This document shows, piece by piece, positions 25,185 through 34,214 of a stretch of DNA of 64,000 nt. How positions within the stretch are numbered: position 1 is the first letter of the stretch; each line of letters begins with the position of its first letter. This stretch comes from Acidihalobacter prosperus. GTDB lineage: Bacteria; Pseudomonadota; Gammaproteobacteria; DSM-5130; Acidihalobacteraceae. A model generated the notes under the pieces. It worked only from the letters and a program-made list of their open reading frames with translations. It searched no databases and had not been told where the DNA came from. The stretch lies in the NCBI RefSeq assembly GCF_000754095.2, contig NZ_JQSG02000002.1:62001-126000 (forward strand). The letters are read 5' to 3'. Position numbers and translations under genes: made by a program.

Positions 25185-26427
25185 ATCGATCGCTTCCCAT
25201 GTGTTGTCCCCGCCTGCCGTTCGCCGACGGCTCTCTTTCCCGGCGTTTGACCAAGGCCAGCGCCTGGCTGACGATGCGCTGCACTCTGGCCGGCTCGAGA
25301 TCTTCGGCCACCCGCTGCCCCGTACCCAGATAACTCAGCGGCAGACCGGCGCGTATCAATGCCGACAGCGACGGACCCAGGGCCTCGGCTTCGTCGAACT
25401 TGCTCAGGATCGCGCCGCTGAGCGGCACACGGCCGAAACGGCGCGCCGTCTCGCCGAGCACGTCGCGCGCGGCGTTGGCGGCCAGGACCAGATACAGACG
25501 CATCTCGGGGATCGCGGCCAGGGCCTGCAACTCCGCCGCCAGCCGCGCGTCGCGCGGCGCAATGCCGGGCGTGTCCACCAGAATCAGTCTTTTGTCGGTC
25601 TGTCCGGCGATGACCTTGGCCAGCGCATCGGCGTCGTCCGCCTGGTACACAGGTACGCCGAGCAGCTGACCCAGGGTGTTCAACTGGGCCTGCGCACCAA
25701 TTCTATAGCCGTCGGTGCTGACCAGCGCCACCCGCCCTCGGCCATGACGAATGAGATGGCGCGCCGCCAGCTTGGCCAGCGTGGTGGTTTTGCCCACGCC
25801 CGTGGGGCCGACGAGCGCGACCACGCCGCCTTCCTGCACAATTTCGTCGTGGCCGACCGCCAGCCGACTTCCGAGTGCCTGGAGCCCCTGACGCCAGGCT
25901 TCGCGATCGTCGCTCGCCGCACTCGCCCTTGCGGACAGTTCCCGCGCCAGATCGGGATCGACGCCCATACGTTCGAACTGCCTGACCACCTCCGCGCGCC
26001 TGGGATGTTCGCGCGCGAACTCGCGCCAGGTCAGTTGCGAGAGCTGGTTTTCCAGCAACCCGCGCATCGAAGCCAATTCGCGCTGCAGTGCCGCCACGGT
26101 CCGAGCATCCGCCCGCCCGTCCGCAAGCCCGGCAGGCGATGCCTGCGCGGGCACCTGTACCGCCGCCTCGGCGTGCGGCCGCTCGACCGGGTCGGCCTCG
26201 GACGACGGCTCGCTTTCGGCATGCGGCGCCATATCGGGCGCGGTGATGGGCGCGATCTCGCGCGCCGCGCCATTGACCCATTCGGCATCGAAATCGACGG
26301 CCGCGACCAGTTCGATACCGCCCTCGACTCGCCGGCTCGACAGAATGACCGCATCCGCGCCCAATTCGTCGCGTACCAGACGGATCGCCTGACGCATCTC
26401 GCTGGCCACAAAGCGCTTGATTTTCAT
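25168..26427 (-). CDS. flhF: flagellar placement GTPase FlhF
   Basis: A 419-residue SRP-type GTPase. The N-terminal ~200 residues are the divergent basic/acidic B domain (MKIKRFVASEMRQAIRLVRD). The NG domain carries VGPTGVGKTTTLAKLAARHL (P-loop), STDGYRIGAQAQLNTLGQLL, LILVDTPGIA and AILSKFDEAEALGP. FlhF marks the pole where the flagellum is built. It is separated from flhA by 100 bases, a small break in an otherwise compact operon. Confidence 0.95.
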   Translation of the reverse strand: MKIKRFVASEMRQAIRLVRDELGADAVILSSRRVEGGIELVAAVDFDAEWVNGAAREIAPITAPDMAPHAESEPSSEADPVERPHAEAAVQVPAQASPAGLADGRADARTVAALQRELASMRGLLENQLSQLTWREFAREHPRRAEVVRQFERMGVDPDLARELSARASAASDDREAWRQGLQALGSRLAVGHDEIVQEGGVVALVGPTGVGKTTTLAKLAARHLIRHGRGRVALVSTDGYRIGAQAQLNTLGQLLGVPVYQADDADALAKVIAGQTDKRLILVDTPGIAPRDARLAAELQALAAIPEMRLYLVLAANAARDVLGETARRFGRVPLSGAILSKFDEAEALGPSLSALIRAGLPLSYLGTGQRVAEDLEPARVQRIVSQALALVKRREREPSANGRRGQHMGSDRYAYVG

Positions 26428-26527
26428 GCCGTCGCTTCCTCGTTGAATCGTCCATCAACGGGCTTCCCGCCCGCATTCGCCCCGCCCCTACCCAAGGGCC
26501 GCATCCCTTCGCCGCCGACCGTCGGCT

Positions 26528-28612
26528 TCAACGGTTGCCACCCAGGGTGGCAATGACGCGCAGGCGCTTGTTCTCCGGTATTTCCGTAAATGCCAGCACG
26601 TGCAGTCCGCGAACCGTCGGCCTCAACCATTTGGCCAGCCATGGCCTCAGATCCGGGGACACCACCAGCACCGCGGGCTCTCCCGCCAGTTCCTGCCGAT
26701 GGGCCGCTTGCGCCACCGCCTGCCGGACCTGTTCGGCCAGACCGGGTTCCAATCCCAATCCGCCGCCCTGCAGTGACTTTTGCAATAATTGTTCCAGTGC
26801 AGGATCCAGGGTCATGAGCTTGAGTTCATCCGCGGCCCCGTAGATCTGCTGGACGATCGAACGACCCAGTGCGGCGCGCGCCGCCGCCGTCAAGGCGTCA
26901 GGGTCTTGACTCTTGGTGGCCTGCTCCGCCATGGATTCGGCGATCGAGCGCAGATCGCGGATAGGCACTTCCTCGGCCAACAGGTTCTGCAACACCTTGA
27001 GCACGATACCGAGCGGCAGCGGCTTGGGCGTCAGGTTCTCGACCAGCTTGGGCGCGCTTTGCGCCAGCTTGTCGAGCAGATGCTGGACTTCCTCGTGGCC
27101 GAGCAGTTCCTGCGCGTGCGACTGCAGGATCTGACTCAGGTGAGTCGCGATCACGGTGGCCGGATCGACCACGGTATACCCCAGGGTCTGCGCCTGATCA
27201 CGATTGCCCGGATCGATCCACACCGCCTCGAGCCCAAAGCTCGGATCGCGCGTGGCAATACCCTCCACCGCGCCGAATACCTGCCCGGGATTGATCGCAA
27301 GCTCGCGTTCCGGATACACCTCAGCTTCACCCACGGGCACGCCCATCAGACTGATGCGGTAGGTGTTCGGGCCGAGATCGAGATTGTCGCGGATGTGCAC
27401 GGGATGGACCAGGAATCCGAGTTCCTGGGAAAGCTTGCGCCGCACGCCCTTGATGCGCGCCATCAGCGCGCCGCCCTGAGCCTTGTCCACCAGCGGAATC
27501 AGGCGGTAACCAACCTCCAGGCCGATCATGTCGACCGCCGCCACGTCGTCCCAGGACAGCTCCTGCGCCTGCGGCTCGGCGGCCTCGGCCACGGCCTCGC
27601 GCTGCTCGGCCTGCTCCGCTTCCTGACGGCTGCGCGTGATCAGATACGCGCCGGCCACCAGCAGACCGGCAAGACCCAGAAAAACGAGGTTCGGCATGCC
27701 GGGCACCAGGCCAAGCAGCCCCAGCACGCCGGCGGTGATGTAAAGCGCGCGCGGATTGGCGAACAGCTGCGACATCACCTGCTCGCCCATGTCCTGGGCC
27801 GCCGATACGCGCGTGACGATGATCGCGGTCGCCGTCGACAGCAACAGCGAGGGTATTTGCGCCACCAGGCCGTCGCCGATGGTCAGCAGCACATAGTTGT
27901 GCGTTGCCGCCTGCAGGCTCATCCCGTGCTGCACCATGCCGATCACGAGGCCGCCGATGATGTTGACGAACAGAATGATGATGCCGGCGATGGCGTCGCC
28001 GCGGACGAATTTGCTGGCACCATCCATCGAGCCGTAGAAATCCGCTTCGCGCACCACTTCCTCGCGGCGGCTGCGCGCATCGTCCTGCGTGATCAGCCCG
28101 GCATTGAGATCGGCATCGATGGCCATCTGCTTGCCCGGCATCGCATCCAGGGTGAAACGCGCGCTGACTTCGGATACGCGCCCGGCACCCTTGGTCACCA
28201 CCACGAAATTGATCACCACCAGGATGGTGAACACCACCAGGCCGACGGCATAGTTGCCGCCCACGACGAAATCGCCGAAGGCCTCGATCACATGGCCGGC
28301 GGCGGCCGTGCCGGTATAGCCGTTGAGCAGCACCACTCGCGTCGAAGCGACGTTGAGCGCAAGCCGCAGCAGCGTGGCGACCAGCAGCACCGTGGGGAAC
28401 ACCGCGAAGTCGAGCGGGCGGTTGGCGTAGACCGTCACCAGCACAACCACCATCGACAACGCGATATTGAAGGTGAATAGCACGTCGAGCGCGAAAGGCG
28501 GCATCGGCAGCGTGATCATCGCCAGCATGGCGAGCAGCACCACCGGCACGCCCAGGCCGAAACGGCTCAGCCCCCGCAGCGTCCCCAGCGTACCGCTACC
28601 GGCGTCGGCCAT
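26528..28612 (-). CDS. flhA: flagellar export gate protein FlhA
   Basis: A 694-residue type III export protein. The N-terminal half has about eight transmembrane helices (VPVVLLAMLAMITLPMPPFA and following) and the conserved cytoplasmic loop of the FHIPEP family (VSARFTLDAMPGKQMAIDAD with RRREEVVREADFYGSMDGAS). The C-terminal ~350 residues are the cytoplasmic ring that docks chaperone-substrate complexes. Its ATG shares a base with the flhB stop (TGATG). The last codons contain a 19-base perfect inverted repeat (26535-26553). Confidence 0.97.
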   Translation of the reverse strand: MADAGSGTLGTLRGLSRFGLGVPVVLLAMLAMITLPMPPFALDVLFTFNIALSMVVVLVTVYANRPLDFAVFPTVLLVATLLRLALNVASTRVVLLNGYTGTAAAGHVIEAFGDFVVGGNYAVGLVVFTILVVINFVVVTKGAGRVSEVSARFTLDAMPGKQMAIDADLNAGLITQDDARSRREEVVREADFYGSMDGASKFVRGDAIAGIIILFVNIIGGLVIGMVQHGMSLQAATHNYVLLTIGDGLVAQIPSLLLSTATAIIVTRVSAAQDMGEQVMSQLFANPRALYITAGVLGLLGLVPGMPNLVFLGLAGLLVAGAYLITRSRQEAEQAEQREAVAEAAEPQAQELSWDDVAAVDMIGLEVGYRLIPLVDKAQGGALMARIKGVRRKLSQELGFLVHPVHIRDNLDLGPNTYRISLMGVPVGEAEVYPERELAINPGQVFGAVEGIATRDPSFGLEAVWIDPGNRDQAQTLGYTVVDPATVIATHLSQILQSHAQELLGHEEVQHLLDKLAQSAPKLVENLTPKPLPLGIVLKVLQNLLAEEVPIRDLRSIAESMAEQATKSQDPDALTAAARAALGRSIVQQIYGAADELKLMTLDPALEQLLQKSLQGGGLGLEPGLAEQVRQAVAQAAHRQELAGEPAVLVVSPDLRPWLAKWLRPTVRGLHVLAFTEIPENKRLRVIATLGGNR

Positions 28613-29748
28613 CAGTCAACCCTCCCGTCGGGCGCGACGGCCAGCTCGGCCGGCACCTCGATTTCAGGCGCCGCCTCGGCGGTGGCCGCGCCGGCCTTGA
28701 GCTGGTAGACGTAGGCGAGCAGCTGCGCCACGGCGATATACAGGGCCGCCGGCACCTCATCGTTGAGCCGCGTGTGGAAATAGATGGCGCGCGCGAGACC
28801 GGGGGCGGACTGCACCGTGACGCCGTGCTCTGCGGCCACTTCCCGTATCCGCGCGGCAACCTGATCCCGCCCCTTGGCGATCACGCGCGGCGCGCGCATC
28901 CGTTCATGGTCGTATCGCAGCGCCACCGCGTAATGCGTCGGGTTGGTCACCACGACGTCGGCCTTGGGCACTTCCTGCATCATCCGGCGCTGCGCGATTT
29001 CGCGCTGCAACTGACGCTGACGGCGCTTGACGTCCGGTTGCCCCTCGGTTTCCTTCGACTCGTCACGGATTTCCTGGCGCGTCATGCGCAACTGCTTGGC
29101 GTGCTGCCAGATCTGGAACGGCGCGTCGACCGCGGCGATCAGGATCATGCTCGCGGCGAAGGCCAGAAACGACCAGCCGACCATGCGTCCGGTCTCGATC
29201 AGTGCCGGGTGCAGCGAATAGCTGCCGAGCGCCAGCAATGGCGGACCCTCGAACCACAGCACGATGCCGGCGACCACCGCCACCACCAGGAATTTCACCA
29301 GGGCCTTGGCCAACTCCATCAGGCCGTTGACCGAAAAAACCCTGCCCAGCCCGGTCAGCGGGTCGAGCCGGTCCCAACGGAAACCGATGGCCTTGAAGCT
29401 GAAGCTGATGCCGCCCAGCACCACCGAAGCCAGCAGAGCTGCCAGTGCTAGCAGCAGCAGCAGCGGTGCGACCAGGCGCAAGGCCTGCGCCACGGCGCCG
29501 GTCAGCGCCGGGTACAGCGCCCCCGGATCCATGATCAGGGAACGGTCGAGCGTCAGGCTGCTGCGCATGGACTCCATCAACCCTTGCGTCAGCATCGGCC
29601 CCATCGCCAGCAGCCCTCCCGCAGCCGCGATCAGCACGGCGGCGGTGACCAGCTCGCGCGAGCGCGCGACCTGGCCGCGCTCGCGCGCCTCCTGCAGGCG
29701 CTTGGGTGTGGCCTGTTCCGTGCGTTCCTGGAAATCGTCGCGTGCCAT
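28612..29748 (-). CDS. flhB: flagellar export switch protein FlhB
   Basis: A 378-residue export protein with four transmembrane segments at about residues 25-210, then a charged linker and the autocleaving C-domain with NPTHYAVALRYD. Cleavage between N and P allows the change from rod/hook to filament substrates, with FliK as the ruler. The start at 29748 (MARDDFQERTEQATPKR) is the family start and lies 4 bases after the fliR stop. Its C-domain has a free-standing paralogue at 14221-14562. Confidence 0.97.
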   Translation of the reverse strand: MARDDFQERTEQATPKRLQEARERGQVARSRELVTAAVLIAAAGGLLAMGPMLTQGLMESMRSSLTLDRSLIMDPGALYPALTGAVAQALRLVAPLLLLLALAALLASVVLGGISFSFKAIGFRWDRLDPLTGLGRVFSVNGLMELAKALVKFLVVAVVAGIVLWFEGPPLLALGSYSLHPALIETGRMVGWSFLAFAASMILIAAVDAPFQIWQHAKQLRMTRQEIRDESKETEGQPDVKRRQRQLQREIAQRRMMQEVPKADVVVTNPTHYAVALRYDHERMRAPRVIAKGRDQVAARIREVAAEHGVTVQSAPGLARAIYFHTRLNDEVPAALYIAVAQLLAYVYQLKAGAATAEAAPEIEVPAELAVAPDGRVD

Positions 29749-29752
29749 CGGC

Positions 29753-30529
29753 TCAGCCTCCCAGCACGCGCGCAAGCAACATGAAGGTCTGCCCCATCAG
29801 ATGCGAAAACTGCGGCACCAGCCCCGGCAAGGTGACCAGGATAAGCACGAAGCCGAGCATGATGGTCATCGGAAAACCGACGGCGAAGATGTTGAGCTGC
29901 GGCGCGGCGCGGGTGATGACCCCGAATGCGAGATTCACCAGCATCAGCGCCGCCACCGCGGGCAACGCCACCATCAGACCGAGCCCGAACATGTGCGTGC
30001 CCCAGGTGGCGACGCGCCAGAAGCCGTCGCGATCGATGCCGATGAGGCCGACGGGCAGCCAGTGGAAGCTGCGCACGAGCATGTCGATCAGCAGCAGGTG
30101 GCCGTTGAAGGCCAGAAACAGCAGTGTGCCCAGGATCACGTAGTACTGACTGACCACCGGTACCGTGACGCCGTTCTGCGGGTCGACCAGGGTGGCGAAG
30201 CCGAGCCCCATGCTCAGCGCGACGGACTGCCCGGCGATAACCAGCGTGGAGAACAGCATTTGCACGATCAGCCCCATGGCGACGCCGATCAACACCTGAT
30301 AGGCGGTGACCAGCGCGCCCTCGAGGCTGACCGGATCGATCGCCGGCACCGGCGGGATGAAACCGTGGATCGCCCAGGCGAGCATCAGGGCCAATGCGAG
30401 ACGCACCCGTACCGGTACCGTGTTGGCGCCGAACATCGGTGCCGCCAGCAACATGGCGCTGATACGGATGAAGGGCCAGATGATGCTGCCCACCCATGCC
30501 GCCACTTCGCCTGTCGTCACGGTCATCAT
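29753..30529 (-). CDS. fliR: flagellar export protein FliR
   Basis: A 258-residue, highly hydrophobic protein with about six transmembrane helices and typical FliR stretches PVRVRLALALMLAW and GLGFATLVDPQNGVTVPVVS. With FliP and FliQ it forms the core export gate in the basal body. The start is at the first or second of two consecutive ATGs. It lies 6 bases after fliQ. Confidence 0.95.
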   Translation of the reverse strand: MMTVTTGEVAAWVGSIIWPFIRISAMLLAAPMFGANTVPVRVRLALALMLAWAIHGFIPPVPAIDPVSLEGALVTAYQVLIGVAMGLIVQMLFSTLVIAGQSVALSMGLGFATLVDPQNGVTVPVVSQYYVILGTLLFLAFNGHLLLIDMLVRSFHWLPVGLIGIDRDGFWRVATWGTHMFGLGLMVALPAVAALMLVNLAFGVITRAAPQLNIFAVGFPMTIMLGFVLILVTLPGLVPQFSHLMGQTFMLLARVLGG

Positions 30530-30535
30530 CGCGCC

Positions 30536-30805
30536 TCAGCCGATCAGCCCCGGAATGCTCATGAACAACTGGCGGGTGTAATCGACCAGCAGGGTCAGCA
30601 TCCAGTGTCCCGCGATCGCCAGCGCGAAGGCCGTGGCGATCAGCTTGGGAATGAAGCTCAGGGTCATCTCCTGGATCTGCGTGGCCGCCTGCAGCATGCC
30701 GATGAGCACGCCCACCACCAGCGCCGTGAGCAACAAAGGCGCCGACAACAGCATGGCCACCTTCATCGCCTCCTGGCCCACCGTCAAAATCGTGTCGGAA
30801 GTCAT
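30536..30805 (-). CDS. fliQ: flagellar export protein FliQ
   Basis: An 89-residue protein with two transmembrane helices: APLLLTALVVGVLIGMLQAA followed by TQIQEMTLSFIPKLIA, the FliQ hallmark. It packs around FliP/FliR in the export gate. ATG 30805 is preceded by GGGGAGAG and gives the standard family length; a frame four codons longer is less likely. Confidence 0.95.
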   Translation of the reverse strand: MTSDTILTVGQEAMKVAMLLSAPLLLTALVVGVLIGMLQAATQIQEMTLSFIPKLIATAFALAIAGHWMLTLLVDYTRQLFMSIPGLIG

Positions 30806-30816
30806 CTCTCCCCCCA

Positions 30817-31569
30817 TCAGTGATAGAAGCTCGACGCGAGCGTGCCCATGATCAGCGTCCAGCCGTCGACGAGCACGAACAGCATCAGCTTGAAGGGCAG
30901 GGAAATGATCATTGGCGACAACATCACCATGCCCATGGACATCAGCGCGCTGGCGACCACCAGATCGATGATGAGGAATGGGATCAGGATCAGGAAACCG
31001 ATCTGGAACGCCGTCTTGAGTTCGCTGGTGACGAAGGCCGGCACCAACAGGGAAAAAGGCACATCCGCCGGCTTCTCGAATTTGCCGTGACGGGCGATGC
31101 GCGCAAACATCGCCAAATCCGCTTCGCGCGTCTGCCGCAGCATGAAGGTGCGGAAGGGCTGCGCCGCCTTCTCGATCGCCGCCTGCGCCGGCAGTTCCCC
31201 TGCCATATACGGCTTGACCGCCTGCTGGTAGGCCGTCGTGAACACCGGCGACATGATGAAAAAGGTCAGGAACAGCGCCAGGCCGACGAGAATCTGGTTC
31301 GAGGGCGTCTGGCTGGTGCCGAGTCCCTGTCGCAACAGGGCCAGTACCACGATGATGCGCGTGAACGAGGTCATCATGATCAGCGCCGCCGGCAGGAAGC
31401 TCAGCGCCGTCATCACCGCAAGCACCTGGATGCTCACGGAATAGGTTTCCGCACCCTTACCGCCCGGAGTCACCGTCAGCAGCGGCAGCGAGCCCACCGG
31501 CGCGGCGTTGACCACGAAGGGCAGCAGCGCAAGCCCCAGCAAGGCAAGCAGGCGCAGTGCGGTCTTCAT
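30817..31569 (-). CDS. fliP: flagellar export protein FliP
   Basis: A 250-residue protein with a cleavable signal peptide ([17 protein letters not shown]) and about four further membrane segments. Conserved FliP blocks include [40 protein letters not shown] and [15 protein letters not shown] at the end. It is the central component of the export gate. It overlaps fliO by 4 bases. Confidence 0.97.
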   Translation of the reverse strand: MKTALRLLALLGLALLPFVVNAAPVGSLPLLTVTPGGKGAETYSVSIQVLAVMTALSFLPAALIMMTSFTRIIVVLALLRQGLGTSQTPSNQILVGLALFLTFFIMSPVFTTAYQQAVKPYMAGELPAQAAIEKAAQPFRTFMLRQTREADLAMFARIARHGKFEKPADVPFSLLVPAFVTSELKTAFQIGFLILIPFLIIDLVVASALMSMGMVMLSPMIISLPFKLMLFVLVDGWTLIMGTLASSFYH

Positions 31570-32006
31570 GTCGCCCTCCGGCCGGCCAGCGCGCTGGCAA
31601 GGCGGGCCTTGAAGCCGCCGGCATCGCTCTCGTCGGTCGGCGATGGTGACTGCAGCGGACGGGGCAATACATGCAGGCGGCTGACCCGGCCGGGTGCCAC
31701 CCCCACCAGCACCTGCTCATCACCCACCTGCAACACGATCGCCCGCTCGCGCGTGCCCAAGGACACCGCCGCCACCACGCGCAACTGCCCCTGAACCGAG
31801 CCCTGCAACCGGTTGACGCGCTTGAGCAGCCACAACAGCGCCACGATGGCCGCCACCACCACCGCCAGCCCCAGAAACATCTGCACGAAATAGCCGGCGC
31901 CCACGGCAGGTACCGCGGCGCCCGGCACGGCCGTATCGCCGGCACTGGCCGATGCGGGCACGAGACCCGCGGCCAAGAGTATCCAGCGTGTCGCCATCTG
32001 CTTCAC
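31566..32006 (-). CDS. fliO: flagellar assembly protein FliO
   Basis: A 146-residue protein with a signal peptide-like N-terminus, then a single membrane span ([20 protein letters not shown]) and a cytoplasmic domain containing [20 protein letters not shown], typical of FliO/FliZ. It assists FliP folding and complex assembly. A GTG at 32006 overlapping the fliN stop (GTGA) is taken as start; ATG 31997 is possible. Confidence 0.9.
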   Translation of the reverse strand: MKQMATRWILLAAGLVPASASAGDTAVPGAAVPAVGAGYFVQMFLGLAVVVAAIVALLWLLKRVNRLQGSVQGQLRVVAAVSLGTRERAIVLQVGDEQVLVGVAPGRVSRLHVLPRPLQSPSPTDESDAGGFKARLASALAGRRAT

Positions 32007-32491
32007 CGCAGTTTACGCACGCGCTCGGCGGGACTGATCACGTCGGTCAGGCGGATGCCGTATTTCTCGTTCACGACCACCACCTCGCCATGCGCGATCA
32101 GCGTGCCGTTGACCAGCACATCAAGCGGCTCTCCCGCCAGGCGGTCGAGCTCGACCACGGACCCCTGATTGAGCCGCAGCAGGTTGCGGATCGGCAGGCG
32201 CGTGCGGCCGATCTCCATCGACACACTCACCGGCACATCGAGGATCACGTCAAGATTCATGTCGCCGCCGAGCTCGACATCACGCGCACCCAGTTCGCCG
32301 GTCGCATCTTCGAGCTGGCCGAAGGCGGCCTTTTCGTAATCCGTTTCCGGCTGGGCGCCCTTGCCGCCCGCCGCATCCTCGGCCGACTTGTCGCCCTCGC
32401 CGCCCGAGGCCTGCGCCTGTTCGGCCAGCGCTTCGGCCCACGGATCGCCGCCGGCTTCGTCCTGCTCCGGCTCGTTGGTGTCTGCACTCAT
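32003..32491 (-). CDS. fliN: flagellar switch protein FliN
   Basis: A 162-residue protein. An acidic, Ala/Gly-rich N-terminal ~75 residues precedes a SpoA domain (LDVILDVPVSVSMEIGRTRL, then LLRLNQGSVVELDRLAGEPL and GEVVVVNEKYGIRLTDVI). FliN forms the bottom of the C-ring and binds CheY-P and FliH. The gene lies 17 bases after fliM. Confidence 0.96.
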   Translation of the reverse strand: MSADTNEPEQDEAGGDPWAEALAEQAQASGGEGDKSAEDAAGGKGAQPETDYEKAAFGQLEDATGELGARDVELGGDMNLDVILDVPVSVSMEIGRTRLPIRNLLRLNQGSVVELDRLAGEPLDVLVNGTLIAHGEVVVVNEKYGIRLTDVISPAERVRKLR

Positions 32492-32508
32492 CTGCTTGCC
32501 CCCTGAGG

Positions 32509-33486
32509 CTAGTAGTCGCGTTTCACGTGTTCGGTCACTTGCACCGCGTTGTATCCCTGGTGCGTGCCGAAATGCCCGCGCAACACCGTCAGTCCTTCCG
32601 AACGCAGGGTGACGGTCTTGGGCATTTCAAAGGGAATGATGTCGCCGGGCTTCATGCGCAGGATTTCGCGCAGCGATAGCTCGGTCTCAGCCAGCAGACC
32701 GACCACCTCCACCGGCGCCTCCGCCACTTCGCTGCGTAGCGCGCGCAGCCAGCGATCATCGACCTCCGAGCGATCGCTCTGGATACCCGCATCGAGCACG
32801 TCTCGAATCGGCTCGACCATGGAATACGGCATGGTCACGTGCAGGTCGCCGCCACCGCCCTCGAGTTCGATGTGAAAGGTCGAGACCACCACCACTTCGG
32901 TCGGGCTGACGATATTGGCGAATTGCGGATTGACCTCGGAATTGAGGTATTCGAAGAACAGGGGCATGACCGGCGCCCAGGCTTCCTTCATGTCCTTGTA
33001 GCTGAGGTCCAGCATCATCTTGACCACCCGCATTTCGGTCGGCGTGAAGTCGCGGCCCTCGATCTTGGCCCGGAAGCGCCCATCGCCGCCGAAGAAGTTA
33101 TCGACGGAGATGAACACCAGTTGCGGGTCGATCACGAACAAGGCCGTCCCGCGCAGCGGGCGTATGCGCGTCAAATTGAGGCTGGTCGGCACGAACAGGC
33201 CGCGCAGATACTCGGAAAACTTGAGGATGCGGATACTCTTGACGCTGATCTCCGGCGCGAATCGCAGCATGTTGAACAAACTGATGCGGAAGTGGCGCGC
33301 AAAACGCTCGTTGATCATCTCCAGGGTCGGCATGCGTCCGCGGACGATGCGTTCCTGGCTGGTCAGGTCGTACTCGCGCGCGCCCTCATCCGCTCCTCCG
33401 TCCGGAGTGGTGTCGACACCGCCATTGTCGACGCCATGCAGCAGGGCGTCGATTTCCTCCTGGGACAGAACGTCATTCGTGGCCAT
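32509..33486 (-). CDS. fliM: flagellar switch protein FliM
   Basis: A 325-residue protein beginning MATNDVLSQEEIDALLHGVD, the N-terminal CheY-P-binding peptide. A middle domain connects to FliG, and a C-terminal SpoA domain (LSLREILRMKPGDIIPFEMP) to FliN. It is the C-ring component that converts CheY-P binding into a change of rotation. It lies 9 bases after fliL. Confidence 0.97.
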   Translation of the reverse strand: MATNDVLSQEEIDALLHGVDNGGVDTTPDGGADEGAREYDLTSQERIVRGRMPTLEMINERFARHFRISLFNMLRFAPEISVKSIRILKFSEYLRGLFVPTSLNLTRIRPLRGTALFVIDPQLVFISVDNFFGGDGRFRAKIEGRDFTPTEMRVVKMMLDLSYKDMKEAWAPVMPLFFEYLNSEVNPQFANIVSPTEVVVVSTFHIELEGGGGDLHVTMPYSMVEPIRDVLDAGIQSDRSEVDDRWLRALRSEVAEAPVEVVGLLAETELSLREILRMKPGDIIPFEMPKTVTLRSEGLTVLRGHFGTHQGYNAVQVTEHVKRDY

Positions 33487-33495
33487 GGCCGAGTG

Positions 33496-33996
33496 TCACT
33501 GCATCACGAAATTGGTGAAGTAAACCTGCTCGATCAAATGCTTGTCGCCCGAATCCTTAAGCACCGCATTGATGCTCGCGAGTACCTGCTTGCGTAGGGC
33601 CTCCTTGCCTTCCGGGGTACTGACCACCGCATATTTCTGTCCGCTCAGCAGGCTGATCAGGCGATTGCGAACCGCTGGCATGTTTTCCTTGACCGCGTCG
33701 ATCGCCTTCTGGTCGCGTGCCATGACGTCGATCCCCAACTGCAGGAAGCGCACCGGCTGGTCCGGACCCAGATTGACGACCATCGCGGGTTCGATGGACA
33801 GATAGATCGCGGGCTTCTTCGGCGCCGGCGCCTCCGCTTGTGCTGTTTCGCCCTTGTGTGCCTTGCTCGAGAAGGCGCCGGTGAAAAACAACGTCGCCCC
33901 GATGCCCAAGCCCAGCACCAGCACCACGACAACCGAAACGATCACGATGAGCTTGACCTTGGATCCGCTCTTCGCCGGCTGTGCTTCCTCTGCCAT
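33496..33996 (-). CDS. fliL: flagellar basal body-associated protein FliL
   Basis: A 166-residue protein with a short cytoplasmic N-terminus, one membrane helix (LIVIVSVVVVLVLGLGIGATLFF) and a periplasmic stomatin-like FliL domain (PAIYLSIEPAMVVNL, FLQLGIDVMARDQ). It ends with the family-typical IEQVYFTNFVMQ. FliL associates with the stators. The start at 33996 has AGGAG eight bases upstream. It is the first gene of the long fliL-to-DUF2802 operon, downstream of a sigma-54 motif. Confidence 0.95.
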   Translation of the reverse strand: MAEEAQPAKSGSKVKLIVIVSVVVVLVLGLGIGATLFFTGAFSSKAHKGETAQAEAPAPKKPAIYLSIEPAMVVNLGPDQPVRFLQLGIDVMARDQKAIDAVKENMPAVRNRLISLLSGQKYAVVSTPEGKEALRKQVLASINAVLKDSGDKHLIEQVYFTNFVMQ

Positions 33997-34072
33997 CTTC
34001 AAATCTCCTGGTTCGATTAGCCTTGAATGCCGCGCGTGATCATCGGGTTCGCGACGCCTGCGCACAAACACA

Positions 34073-34088
34073 AGCAAACTCCGAGCCA
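34073..34088 (-). promoter_or_regulatory. sigma-54 promoter of the fliL operon
   Basis: On the minus strand TGGCTCGGAGTTTGCT has exact GG-N10-GC spacing and a perfect TTGCT -12 box. It would start transcription near 34062, about 66 bases before the fliL ATG. The flanking gap (33997-34214) is otherwise unusually AT-rich for this genome. Confidence 0.75.
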
Positions 34089-34172
34089 CACCCAATAATA
34101 GATTTATTAATCAAATAGATAAAAACGCACCACAGAGCCGGACAACTCCGAGCGCCAAAATACCGGCGGCCT

Positions 34173-34205
34173 GGCCCGTGCGGCTTGCCTGACGCCGCGC
34201 GGGCC
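34173..34205 (-). terminator. terminator-like hairpin after the first chemoreceptor gene
   Basis: A 12-bp stem with one G-T wobble (GGCCCGTGCGGC / GCCGCGCGGGCC) and a 9-base loop begins 10 bases past the stop codon. A TATTTT tract follows about 11 bases later on the minus strand. It would insulate the fliL promoter from receptor transcription. Confidence 0.6.
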
Positions 34206-34214
34206 GGACTGCCG

